Positions 1 to 7,991 of a stretch of DNA of 14,565 nt are shown piece by piece (position 1 is the stretch's first letter; each line of letters opens with the position of its first letter). The stretch covers positions 1 through 14,565 of the forward strand of contig FLMG01002565.1 of the NCBI GenBank assembly GCA_900088475.1, in the 5' to 3' direction. The stretch is from Hyphochytrium catenoides. Taxonomy: Eukaryota; Sar; Hyphochytriomycetes; Hyphochytriales; Hyphochytriaceae. A program made the translations under genes and the position numbers. Below the pieces are notes generated by a model. The model was not told the DNA's origin. It saw nothing but the letters and a program-made list of their open reading frames with translations, and made no database searches.

Positions 1-2
1 AA

Positions 3-59
3 CAAGCGCCTGAAGTTGGCGCTCCAGCTCCTCCTCCTAAAAAGAGAGACCAGGGTTGA
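3..59 (+). CDS. possible 3' end of a gene cut by the window edge
   Basis: The frame starting at base 3 is open from the left edge and ends at a TGA (57-59). It reads as a short Pro/Ala-rich tail closing with the basic stretch KKRDQG, which looks like a protein C-terminus. The frame starting at base 1 is also open, to a TGA at 157-159, and gives a Leu/Glu/Lys-rich peptide that could form a coiled coil. Only one of the two can be real and the sequence does not decide. No product is recognised and either may be chance. Confidence 0.25.
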   Translation, partial: QAPEVGAPAPPPKKRDQG

Positions 60-750
60 GAAAGAGAGTCTGACCACGGAGTTGAAGACCGCAGAGTTGA
101 TCACCGCGCAAGGGAAGAGTACATTGGCCGCACACGCTGAGTTGTTTCGCACAAAATGATCAGAAAGAAATCGGCTCGAAAAGGGAGACAGTCAAACAGT
201 AAGAGAAATACGCCTGATCAGGGAGAGAAGCTGCCTGTTTGTGCTCAGTGGCACTTACGAGAGCCTCCCTTGGGAACTCTTCGTCCTGTGATGACTTCAT
301 TCTTTGGTGGGAAGGGAGGAGCTATGAGACCGCCGAGTGTCTCCCTCGGCCCTCCCTCCGCTCTCTTCATGAGCCCATCACGAGTGTATCCTACGTCACA
401 GTCGGCACAGCAAGGGCATGGCGGCAACCGTATATGTCTCTGCTCATGGGAGGAGCTCGTCAAACACTGCTTCCTTTATCTAGTCTGTGAAGGAGTCGCC
501 GTTGCAAGCAGCTTCCCAGCGAGCGGTAGAGCATGGGATTAACAGCACGCTATTGAGGATGAAGGCCAGGATAAGTTGGACCAGAAGAGAGGGAGACGAG
601 GAGGCTGACACCACTCTATCGATCTCCCCTCCTCTCCGTTCTTCGCAAGCTGCTAGAGTTCAACATTATTTCTTCTTATCGTGGGTTGAAGATGGAAGAA
701 GAGACGTGCTCAAAGTCCTTGACAGCGTTTGATTCTCGTCATTTCTCTAG
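60..750. other. unassigned region, no supported gene
   Basis: An ATG-started frame runs from 156 to 542 (128 aa) and is overlapped by several other frames of similar length. None shows a domain, signal peptide or convincing splice context. The ATG at 156 overlaps the TGA at 157-159, but such a stop-start overlap has no special meaning in a spliced nuclear gene. I see no RNA gene here. Confidence 0.3.
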
Positions 751-756
751 TTCTCT

Positions 757-965
757 AGTTGCCTCCCTCTCTTTTTCTCTCTCTCTCTCTCTCTTTCGTT
801 TCTCTCTCTCGTTCTGTCTCACTTTCTGTTTCTCTCTTCGTTCTCTCTCTCTTTGTTCTCTCTCTCTTTTTTCTCTCTCTCTCTTTGTTCTCTCTCTCTT
901 TTCTCTTTCTCTCTTTTCTCCCTCTCTCGTTTCTCTCTCTCCTTTTGTCTCTCTCTCTCCTTTTG

Positions 966-1023
<58 letters not shown>

Positions 1024-1036
1024 TCTCTCTCGTTGC
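757..1036 (+). repeat. long CT-rich (polypyrimidine) microsatellite
   Basis: About 280 bases are almost pure C and T on this strand. The tract has a perfect (CT)n core at 978-1019 (42 nt) and a near-perfect 18-bp tandem unit at 931-948 and 949-966 containing CCTTTTGT. Shorter (CT)n blocks are separated by TTTGTT or TTTCGTTT. The tract creates artificial open frames (Ser/Leu/Phe-rich on +, Arg/Glu-rich on -) that should not be read as proteins. It lies just upstream of a possible H/Q-rich exon, so it could be a promoter pyrimidine tract or part of an intron. That role is inference. Confidence 0.95.
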
Positions 1037-1071
1037 ACGTCTTACGTTCCAACAAGTCTCATCCGTTTCAG

Positions 1072-1206
1072 GGCCTACGTTCCAGACCTCCTCCGGGAGA
1101 ATACTCTTCTCACCACCTCCAGGAGCACCAACACTTTACTACTCCAAACTACCATCAGAGCGCCTCCCAGACCGCCACCCCACAAATGTTCGGCAATGCC
1201 TTTCTG
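1072..1206 (+). CDS. possible exon, His/Gln-rich low-complexity protein
   Basis: Directly after the CT tract, the acceptor-like CCGTTTCAG (ending 1071) is followed in phase 0 by an open frame of 45 codons. Its composition is rich in His, Gln, Ser, Thr and Pro (for example SSHHLQEHQHFTTP), typical of disordered regions of eukaryotic regulators and unlike the simple repeat next to it. A GT donor at 1207 could end the exon, although the same frame stays open to 1434. No start codon, partner exon or domain could be linked to it. Two other frames are also open here, so this is a weak call. Confidence 0.28.
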
Positions 1207-2564
1207 GTCTCTAGTTTGCAGGCGACCAGCAGAATCTTAGGCCGATCCTGGCTTCCAGAGAGAGCCGGTTCGCTAGATCATAGAGGTACAGAGCATCCAC
1301 CCTCCTCCTCCAAGCTTCTTCTTCTGCTTCTGCTCTTGTCCTCTTGTGCCTTTTCGCTTGTTCCCCTCCCAAACCCTGTAGGTCTAGGAAGTGTCACCAC
1401 ATTGACACAAGTAGTTCTAGACTATTCACCATAATGAGAGTCCCGTGACTGCTTAGGAGAGGTGTGAAGTTGAGATCTTGTTTCGTGGCATTTGGAACCT
1501 ACCAAGTGTATCTTCGTAGAGGCAGTTCTGCTGTCACAGCCTTTATGAGGTTCTGTAATAAGATGACGCTTCCCTTAGCGCGCAACGCGGTGTTCTGGCA
1601 CTCTTCAATAATACACTAATCAAGCTGTCAGAATGTGGAACACGCCTTGAACTATCAGAAAGGATCTTCTATCGCCCCTCCAGAAGACCAATAATGTGTG
1701 TGTGACAGAAGAAGCTGGCTTAGCTCCGGCTCTGAAGATTCGTCCAAGACGAGAATCATCACGCTCCTCCTAGATGAAGGATACCTTAGTTCTCTCAGAA
1801 TACTGGTCAATGCCAAGGGTTAGTCCAGCTTTCGGTCCGCTAGTAACCTTACCTTGTATACTACTCTGCTGCTTGTCCTGACACCTTGGGATGCCAAAGT
1901 GAGAGTTCTGATAGTGTATTCGATAAACTTGAAGGACACCTTATTGAATAACATTCATGAGTTTGTTATTCTCCTCAGCTTCTAGGTATTGGCAACCTGT
2001 CAGTGTCCTCCTGCACCTTGCGCAGCATCCTCATACGCAAAGGCTGCACTAACGTTTCCAAGGGAATCCTGGTTCTTGGCAACCCTTAGCATTGTCCTCT
2101 CGATCTTGCAAAGCGCCGGCATACTGAGAGAGTAGCATCAATGTAGTCACTAATATATAAATATTGCCAATCTCTCAGATTGTGAAGCGCCCTTCTACAC
2201 GAAGAACAACAACGATACGTAAATCTCCATAATGTTTCTAAGGAATCATCAACCAGCACAGGACACCTTATCTGGGAATAGCCGACCAGGAGAGTACAGT
2301 GCGACATTATCAGACGTCTACCGAGATGATGTGGAGAAGCATTGCACCTCAACAGTTAAAGTTTATAATAAATCAAGTTTAAATTATTGGGACTTTATAG
2401 TTTAAAGTACAACAAGGATGTTCTTCTCACAAGAGCTTTACATAAAATCAGACTGACATCTAAAGTTGACACGAAGAGAGGTAGGCAGGGTGTTTGCCAC
2501 ACCATCTCATTGACAGGTCGAACATCTATAATGAGGTAGAGGTGATGTGGTGCTTGGAATGTGT
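1207..2564. other. unassigned region; 3' flank of the zinc-finger gene at its right end
   Basis: I found no exon set that joins in phase. A minus-strand frame at 2086-2352 (88 codons, ending in a Cys/Arg-rich tail) is the longest open stretch and has fairly protein-like composition, but it has no credible start or homology. The segment 2356-2407 is the most AT-rich of the window, with imperfect inverted repeats such as CTTTA/TAAAG at 2393-2407. It lies about 160-210 bp past the stop of the minus-strand zinc-finger gene, so it may belong to that gene's terminator or polyadenylation region. No canonical AATAAA is obvious there. Confidence 0.3.
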
Positions 2565-3554
2565 CTAAGGTGTGGTTGCCTTTGGCGTGGACTTGTTCAA
2601 ATGAAAGCTGCAGACCCCATCCTCCTTAGATATCTTGCAGCAATCCCCTACTGAGCAGCGCGAGTCGCCGCCGTGGGTCACGCAGAAGCCTCCACCTCTG
2701 GCAGTCTTCTGACATCCATGCTGCTTGCAATATCTACGGCCCCCATGCTCCACACAGAGACCACTGCGCTGGGCACCCTTCGTGCAGCCAAGAATATTGC
2801 ATTTCTGACCACCACCATGAACGTGGCAAAGACCTCTTCGTTGGGAACTCTTCTCACAACCTTCCACAGAGCAACGCTTTCCACCTCCATGCGTGATGCA
2901 GAGACCATCCGATTGCTGGGCATTCTGGCAACTGTCTATCTTGCAGCGCTTGCCTCCGCCATGACTGATGCACAAGCCTCCTGACTGTGAGCCTTTGTTG
3001 CAGCCCTCGACACCGCACCTGCGTCCCCCACCATGTCTCATGCAGAGACCGCGAGACCGCGCAAGCTTGGTGCATCCCTGAAAGGAGCAGCTCTTCTCCT
3101 TCTTTGACGTTGGTGTCATCTTGCCTACTGGGGTCATCATTGCACTGCTTGACAGACTGATAGGGGTGCTGTAGCCAAGCATCGGACCAGGCATAACAGG
3201 GAACATAAGCTGTGGGCGTGGGGTAAAGACATCTGCTACCATTGGTGATTGTGCGAGGGTGGCAGTGAAGGTCGTGCTGAAGGAGTTGGGGTCTTTGATG
3301 CCTGGGCGTAGGCTTGAAAGAGCGCTCGAGATAAAGCTCTGAGGCACAACAGCGTCCATGACTTCTGCGTACTCAATGGGGATTGAGGAAAGATCTACTG
3401 GATCTGAAGCGAATATGTCTTCCGTCTTAACCTTGAACAAGTCTTTGTCCAATGCTGAGTCAGTTGATGTGGCATCTTCATCAACACCGAGAATCATGTG
3501 AACCAAGTCCCAGTCTTGAGCCTCAGTATCCATCAGCGGAGTAGTAAGCGCCAT
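2565..3554 (-). CDS. WRKY19-like tandem zinc-finger protein, probable transcription regulator
   Basis: Intact single-exon gene of 329 residues, ATG at 3554-3552 and TAG at 2567-2565. Residues 156-318 hold seven copies of C-x4-C-x9-C-x2-H, with first cysteines at 156, 180, 204, 228, 252, 276 and 300, an exact 24-residue period. Each finger carries a GLC-xx-HGGG-(R/K)RC type core, and the linker changes gradually (HGGGRR, HGGGKR, HGGGQK, HGGRRY, HGGDSR). Finger 7 is degenerate: it lacks the GG after His and has an extra Cys at 306. This pattern matches the zinc-finger module named after plant WRKY19, found in plants and expanded in oomycetes. No WRKY, NB-ARC or kinase domain is present. The N-terminus is acidic with a hydrophobic-acidic patch (WDLVHMIL, 15-22) that resembles an activation segment. 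VKTE (42-45) fits a SUMO consensus. Seven TP sites (T5, T111, T130, T141, T147, T323, T328) and a KKEK patch (151-154) precede or follow the fingers. Nuclear DNA- or protein-binding regulation is inferred; targets are unknown. Confidence 0.93.
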   Translation of the reverse strand: MALTTPLMDTEAQDWDLVHMILGVDEDATSTDSALDKDLFKVKTEDIFASDPVDLSSIPIEYAEVMDAVVPQSFISSALSSLRPGIKDPNSFSTTFTATLAQSPMVADVFTPRPQLMFPVMPGPMLGYSTPISLSSSAMMTPVGKMTPTSKKEKSCSFQGCTKLARSRGLCMRHGGGRRCGVEGCNKGSQSGGLCISHGGGKRCKIDSCQNAQQSDGLCITHGGGKRCSVEGCEKSSQRRGLCHVHGGGQKCNILGCTKGAQRSGLCVEHGGRRYCKQHGCQKTARGGGFCVTHGGDSRCSVGDCCKISKEDGVCSFHLNKSTPKATTP

Positions 3555-3563
3555 GACAGAGTA

Positions 3564-3579
3564 ATGAGGACGAATGTGC
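3564..3579 (-). promoter_or_regulatory. possible initiator-like element of the zinc-finger gene
   Basis: About 10 to 25 bases upstream of the ATG, the minus strand reads GCACATTCGTCCTCAT. This partly matches the oomycete-type initiator (GCTCATTYYNCAWTTT), about 11 of 16 positions. The match is imperfect and only relevant if the host is a stramenopile, so this is a tentative site. Confidence 0.15.
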
Positions 3580-5029
3580 TTTCAAAGGGACTGGTACAGA
3601 GTTATGTAACAAGGTGAAAATGCGTGCGTATGGATGGCCCTTGGGTGTGATTGCAGCTTTTGAGGTGCAGTGCCAATTGAGATCTGAGGTCTCGTGGTAC
3701 TGTGGCCTTTCCTGAGCTAGGGTGAAGATGATGGCAGCGTTATAAACAGCGGTTGGGTTTCTCTTCCTGTTTCTTTATGGGGTTGTTCTAAACTCTTGCA
3801 CAAGGATGAGGACCTTGATCATTAGCTCTATAGCGCTGAGAGTGAGAGAAGGATAAAAGAAGGAAGAAGGGGACACTGGGAGGAGAGTTTCAAGATACAG
3901 GCAGACAGGGAAAAGGGTACAGACACTCCTCCTTCTTCTGGAAGGAGTTCTACAGGGTGGTTACAGTCGCACTCATGACCTGCATCCAACGACAGAGAAA
4001 CGCGAGATGGCACGAAAGAAAGAGAGAGACCAGAGGGAAGGACACCGTTCTTTCATAATCTTCTTGAACTCATACGATGATAGGCAAATGACGTGGTTGG
4101 GTTGGTTGCTGTGTCTTTTCTAGAGAGGCCTGCTCAGGCAAAACCTTGATGAGAAGAGAAAGCACAGTTCAAGGACAGCGTGCCCCATGATGAGATTGTC
4201 CAGCAGGGGGGCTGAGGGGTAGGACAACTGAGAGAGTGATCGAAAGACAGGAGATTGTCTCTCTCTGAGGTCTCGCCTACGAGACTTTCTGAAGAACGAC
4301 AGTCTGTCAGTCACTTCCTAACTAGATATAGGTTCTAAGACTGTGTATTACTTGGCCCTTTCCGACACTATATAATCTTATTAGTGACTTCAACTCATAA
4401 CCTAGTTCTAGTTGGTAGTAAGAATACGAGATCAAGGTTCGTATTGCTTCCAACGGAAGTGAATGTGAGGGAGGATGTAGGCGTACAACGAGTGACGAAG
4501 ACAGAGCTGGGATGTTTGACAGACAGAGGGAGTGCTCAGGGCAAAGACAATTGGGTTTTAGAGGTAAAAGGAGCATATAGCGACAGAGAGATGTTCAAGT
4601 GATTGAGGAGAGAAATCAAAGAGACACCACGAAGGACAAGGACATGAACAGAAGAAAGACAGGCCTTTTCCCTGCTCGCTTTTCCCTCGTGTTGTTGTGT
4701 GGAAGGGTTAGACATTTGTCCACAGCAACACTATAGAACCCTCAAGGCAGGGAAGACAGAAAGGTGAAATGTCCAACCCAAAGTGAATAGAGACAGTATT
4801 AGGGTTGGAGTATCTTTCCCTCAAGCATACCGAATGGGAGGAACTGTAGGCGGAGACAAGCCAGACAGACAGAGCTATTATAGAGGAGAAAAGGAAGAAC
4901 TCTCATTGGCTGATAAGGACTATTTATAGCTCTTATACAGTACTGTACTACTTGGATGATAGGTAGCACAAATATAGCAGATTTATTAGGGACCCAACCA
5001 AGGCTTTGGGACCAAGAATCAAACCACCC
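3580..5029. other. upstream region of the zinc-finger gene and 3' flank of the next gene
   Basis: No exon with convincing phase-consistent splicing was found. The + strand is purine-rich (for example 3836-3920 and 4015-4045), so the sense strand of the zinc-finger gene is pyrimidine-rich upstream of its start. A CTATAAATAG sequence on the minus strand (4921-4930) is a good TATA-box match, but it lies about 1.4 kb from the ATG and would need a long or spliced leader. Small frames at 4120-4314 and 4322-4576 (-) look like chance. Confidence 0.3.
4982..4987 (-). terminator. polyadenylation signal AATAAA
   Basis: The minus strand reads CCCTAATAAATCTGC, giving a canonical AATAAA 42 bases past the TAG (5032-5030) of the membrane-protein gene. 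The distance is normal for a 3' UTR signal and supports that TAG as the true end of the gene. Confidence 0.55.
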
Positions 5030-5444
5030 CTACCTTTCCTGGTTGATGAAGTAGGAGATAGTACTTCCTAGTTCTATGATGTTGAGTGTGAACTCTAACG
5101 CGGTGAGATAGGCACGCCTTTGTCCGACCATTGGAGACCAATAATTAGCGTCTGGGTTGCCCTCCCACAGTTTATCAGTCCTATCTGAAAGCTTCCCATG
5201 GCCTTCTGTTGCACACAATCACTCAATGTTGCCCCATTCTTATTGGTTCTTCTTTTCTACTAATAAGTACAGGAGATTGGAATGCTCTGGTAAGAAAGTG
5301 GGTACTAGAGGTTGGTCTTTCTTTGGCAGAACTGTTATTCGTTGGTTCTCTATAGTACCATTTTTGCGGACTCCCTGCAAGGGAGGACCTAAGATTAAGG
5401 GCCATGTGAGTAGGACGATGGGATGGCCGGGTGGGAACATCGAT
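5030..5444 (-). CDS. 3' exons of a probable membrane-protein gene
   Basis: Two exons join in phase: 5444-5359 and 5205-5030, separated by a 153-nt intron (donor GTACTA, acceptor TGTGCAACAG). The first follows a pyrimidine-rich acceptor (GGGCCTTTTTAAG) and encodes SMFPPGHPIVLLTW followed by a hydrophobic stretch, likely a membrane helix. The second encodes a polar loop (LSDRTDKLWEGNPDANYW) and a second hydrophobic segment (ALEFTLNIIELGSTISYF), and ends INQER-stop. The LW...D..Y loop followed by a helix with Glu is faintly like EXPERA/emopamil-binding sterol isomerases, but key residues do not align well and I do not assign the family. Upstream exons are not resolved. A 75-codon minus-strand frame ending at 5648 is the best candidate for more of the gene. 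The alternative unspliced ATG frame at 5777-5223 lacks any domain and overlaps these exons. Confidence 0.5.
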
Positions 5445-6768
5445 CTTAAAAAGGCCCAATAGTAACAAAGAACCAAACTCCTTGTAATGAAGCTCCTTTG
5501 ACCCCTTGAATTTTTGACATCTCCACAATTCATGAAGGCACCTGCACTCTGTTTGGGCTGTCGATGTAGTCTCTGGTTTGGAATATTGGTCCCGGATTGC
5601 CTCCTTACTAGAATAGAACCTATTTTTATCAGGAATAGCCTTCTTGGTCATCGAACTGACTCTTTGTTTTGCGGTTCGAAAGGTACGAGAGGCTGGATGG
5701 GCCCATCCTGCTTGAGTCCAGACAGTATCAGGTGCCTTGGACACGGCAAGGATCGAGGTAGTTCTTCTAATTTCCATGGAGACGCAAGGTAGACTTGCTG
5801 CTGCTGGCTTGCTAGTGGTACATAGGCACTCATTCCCACAAAAGAAGACAAGGCTTCTTGGAATGGCAATCGATAATCTATCGCTTTACTTTTTCATAGG
5901 GGCCACAGCAGTGCATCTACCATGACCTCAGAAGTTGAACGAAGGCTTGTCTTCCTAGGTTTGTACAATAAAACCTAGTAGTTCCTTGCTCTAATAAGCT
6001 CATGTTGGCTAGTAGAACGCCAAGGGTTGTCTGCATAAAAGGTCTCGATCAAGCAACTCTGTGTCTTGGAAGACTAAGAACTGACTGCTAGGTTCTAGAT
6101 AGTCGCAAACTTCAACAAGAAACGCGTTCATAACTCAATCAAAGTCCTAAATCCTAGAACTTCAACGTTCTTTCTAACGATGCTCAGGTTCACCTTTTCT
6201 TCTGGAGGACAAGAGGAGATTTTGGTCTTTGCCGAGCTGTCCTAAATAGGCTAGAAGAACGCTGGCGGGAAAGTAGGCGTATAGAGCTGGGACAAGCAAA
6301 GGCCAAAGAACCAGGATTTAGGACTTTAGAACTACTTCTGTAACTAGACTTCCCTGGGTTCTGGCCATCCTACCTTAACAATTATTGGAAGGTCCTCCCT
6401 GTTCCTCCTACATCTCTACTCCACCATTTCAGCTTTTTTTACTCTGTGACTACTGACTCTGTCTCAGTTTTAGGCAGTTCGTTTGGTTTTCTTTGGTTTT
6501 CTTGTTCATTTGTCGTTAGTTGGCGCTCTGTCTCTTCTTCTTGGCGGGAGAATACTCTGCATTATGACCTCCTTCTGCTTCACAAAGTATACCTCGTGGT
6601 TATTCTGTCGTCCACCATCAGCATCTTGTAGATGTAAATAAAAGGCACCAGCAGCCAGAGTGGGCGTAAGTATGTTGCTACGGGTTCTTTTGTCCTTTAC
6701 TGGCCGCAGAGGCAGGCTGTGAGGAGCAGGGGAGGACGGCTCTAACTGTATACTTCTGCCCTCACTAG
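5445..6768. other. unassigned region, conflicting coding signals on both strands
   Basis: The minus strand is open from about 5880 to 5648 with good composition (LPFQEALSSFVGMSAYVPL, then SQQQQ), possibly upstream exons of the gene ending at 5030. At 6506-6790 a minus frame (94 codons) competes with plus-strand splice-like signals. Those are a pyrimidine-rich acceptor ending TCGTTAG at about 6525, a strong GTAAGTATG donor at 6666 and a CTAAC branch with CACTAG acceptor ending 6768. The last pair would be a 103-nt intron before the exon starting at 6769. A hairpin (CTAGGTTT/AAACCTAG) sits at 5955-5978. No product is recognised. Confidence 0.35.
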
Positions 6769-7214
6769 AGCTCCAGGTGGAGGTGGCCAAACCTCACAGC
6801 CAAAGTCCCGTTATCGGGCCAGTGCAGTCCGCCTTCAGAGAGTGCATGAAAAGGGAAGGTAATGGCTGGGTAGAGACCGTTGGTTCGGTAGATTTCTTAG
6901 CGCTTTGCTACATGTGAATGCTATGTGAACTCTCCTCCACTTTCCCGTGTGCCTCTTTCCTTGGCGTCAATAATTGTAATAACCTATATTGGGCCCACTC
7001 TGTGTCCTTTGTTTCTACCGCTCTGTCTGCTAACATTCAGCTGATTGCGAGCTCTGCCTTCAGCTCATAGCCAGCCGGTCCCCATCTTTAAAATGGTCCC
7101 TCTCTCGGAGACACTCTTCCATCACTGGCATGTGATCTCAATGGAACTCCAGCAGAAGCAGAGGAGGAGGGAGGAGGATGGGCATACAAAGGCTTGGTCC
7201 CCTTATAAGGACTG
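6769..7214 (+). CDS. two exons of an unidentified spliced gene
   Basis: Exon 6769-6858 starts after CTCTAACTGTATACTTCTGCCCTCACTAG, a textbook branch point and acceptor. It encodes LQVEVAKPHSQSPVIGPV followed by QSAFRECMKRE and ends at donor GTAATGG. The next exon starts at 7064, or 7052 using an upstream in-phase acceptor, and ends at donor GTAAGATGG (7215). It encodes PVPIFKMVPLSETLFHHW, then ISMELQQKQRRREEDG and a Trp/Lys-rich end. The phases agree (1 to 1, leaving 2). The start of the gene lies upstream and is unresolved. The QSAFRECM segment recalls CHCH-type proteins, but no paired CX9C motif is seen, so no family is assigned. It probably belongs with the terminal exon at 7491-7703, although the exon needed to link the phases (7215-7490) was not found. 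Confidence 0.45.
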
Positions 7215-7490
7215 GTAAGATGGAGGAAAGTGATGGTTCACCCACCCTAGCAGAACAGATGTAGTTCTGTCTTCTCAACCTATTGGGTGAGGAATCTTCC
7301 TCTCTAGGAAGTAAGTGGGGCACCCTTATAGAACCAGAGATGTGATTATTATGGCGCCGTTACCTAGATTCGAAGAGGCGCCAAGGCCACAGGGCAGTAG
7401 GTGATGAGGCTGCTAGTATAGACCTGCCATGTGATTGGGCCTTGACCTCTTTCGTATAAAGAAGCTCCTTCGGAAGATTCCTCTTTCCAG

Positions 7491-7703
7491 TCCGTTACTC
7501 ATGTTAGGTCCCCCATCATCAGCTATCTGTGGCTGACGGTTCGCAATGAACGGCTTTGTTCTCACGAGGAGTCAGTTCGCTGTCCGGCGGCGAGACCAGA
7601 GATACTTCTATGGCTGTCTTTCAGTGTGATTTTAATTGATAAAAAGCCTAAGGGTACAATCCTACCTGGAGTTCTCAAGACAATGAAGAATTGCTACCGC
7701 TAA
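7491..7703 (+). CDS. probable terminal exon of an unidentified gene
   Basis: A strong pyrimidine-rich acceptor (GATTCCTCTTTCCAG, ending 7490) is followed by 70 codons without a stop, ending TAA at 7701-7703. No ATG starts this frame, so a simple ORF scan overlooks it. The peptide begins SVTHVRSPIISYLWLTVRNE, contains a hydrophobic stretch (ILLWLSFSVILI) followed by DKKPKGTILPGVLKTMKN, and could include a membrane helix. It is the most likely 3' end of the gene with exons at 6769-7214, 289 bp upstream of the next gene's ATG. No function can be given. Confidence 0.42.
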   Translation, partial: SVTHVRSPIISYLWLTVRNERLCSHEESVRCPAARPEILLWLSFSVILIDKKPKGTILPGVLKTMKNCYR

Positions 7704-7991
7704 AACCACGATTGTTCCTGCGGTGCGAAACAAGCCGTAAGTAAAACAATAGTAACAGTTCTTCGAATCCATGTTAACGGAGGTTGAGGATGACGCAGTC
7801 TCCACCCTTCAGTCACTAGGTCGCTGATACACATCCGAAGGATGGAAAGGCAAATCCATGTGATGGCAAGCGTTCTCTATCCCTTGGTGCCATGGCACTG
7901 ACACCAAGCAGACCGAGGTTATCATTGTCTGTCTCGTTTATCCACCATGTTAGGTCGTAACGCTCCTCCAACTTAGTAGGGATGATCATAA

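Noticed and set aside
505-570. tRNA-like A-box (GCGGTAGAGCATGG)
   Set aside because: No matching B-box (GGTTCGANTCC) or acceptor stem follows. Similar T-loop-like words at 12486-12496 and 12652-12662 also lack pairing arms.
686-1240. Long frames on both strands across the CT tract (Ser/Leu/Phe-rich and Arg/Glu-rich)
   Set aside because: They are translations of a simple repeat; every frame lacks stops for compositional reasons.
2086-2352. 88-codon minus-strand frame with a Cys-rich end
   Set aside because: It has protein-like composition but no ATG of its own, no splice partner and no recognisable domain.
2673-2984. 103-codon plus-strand frame opposite the zinc fingers
   Set aside because: It is an antisense shadow of the 24-residue repeats and has no domain.
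5223-5777. 184-codon ATG frame on the minus strand
   Set aside because: It is the longest unspliced frame in its area and begins with a basic stretch, but it has no motif. It overlaps exons at 5359-5444 that read better in another frame, join in phase and end before a polyadenylation signal.
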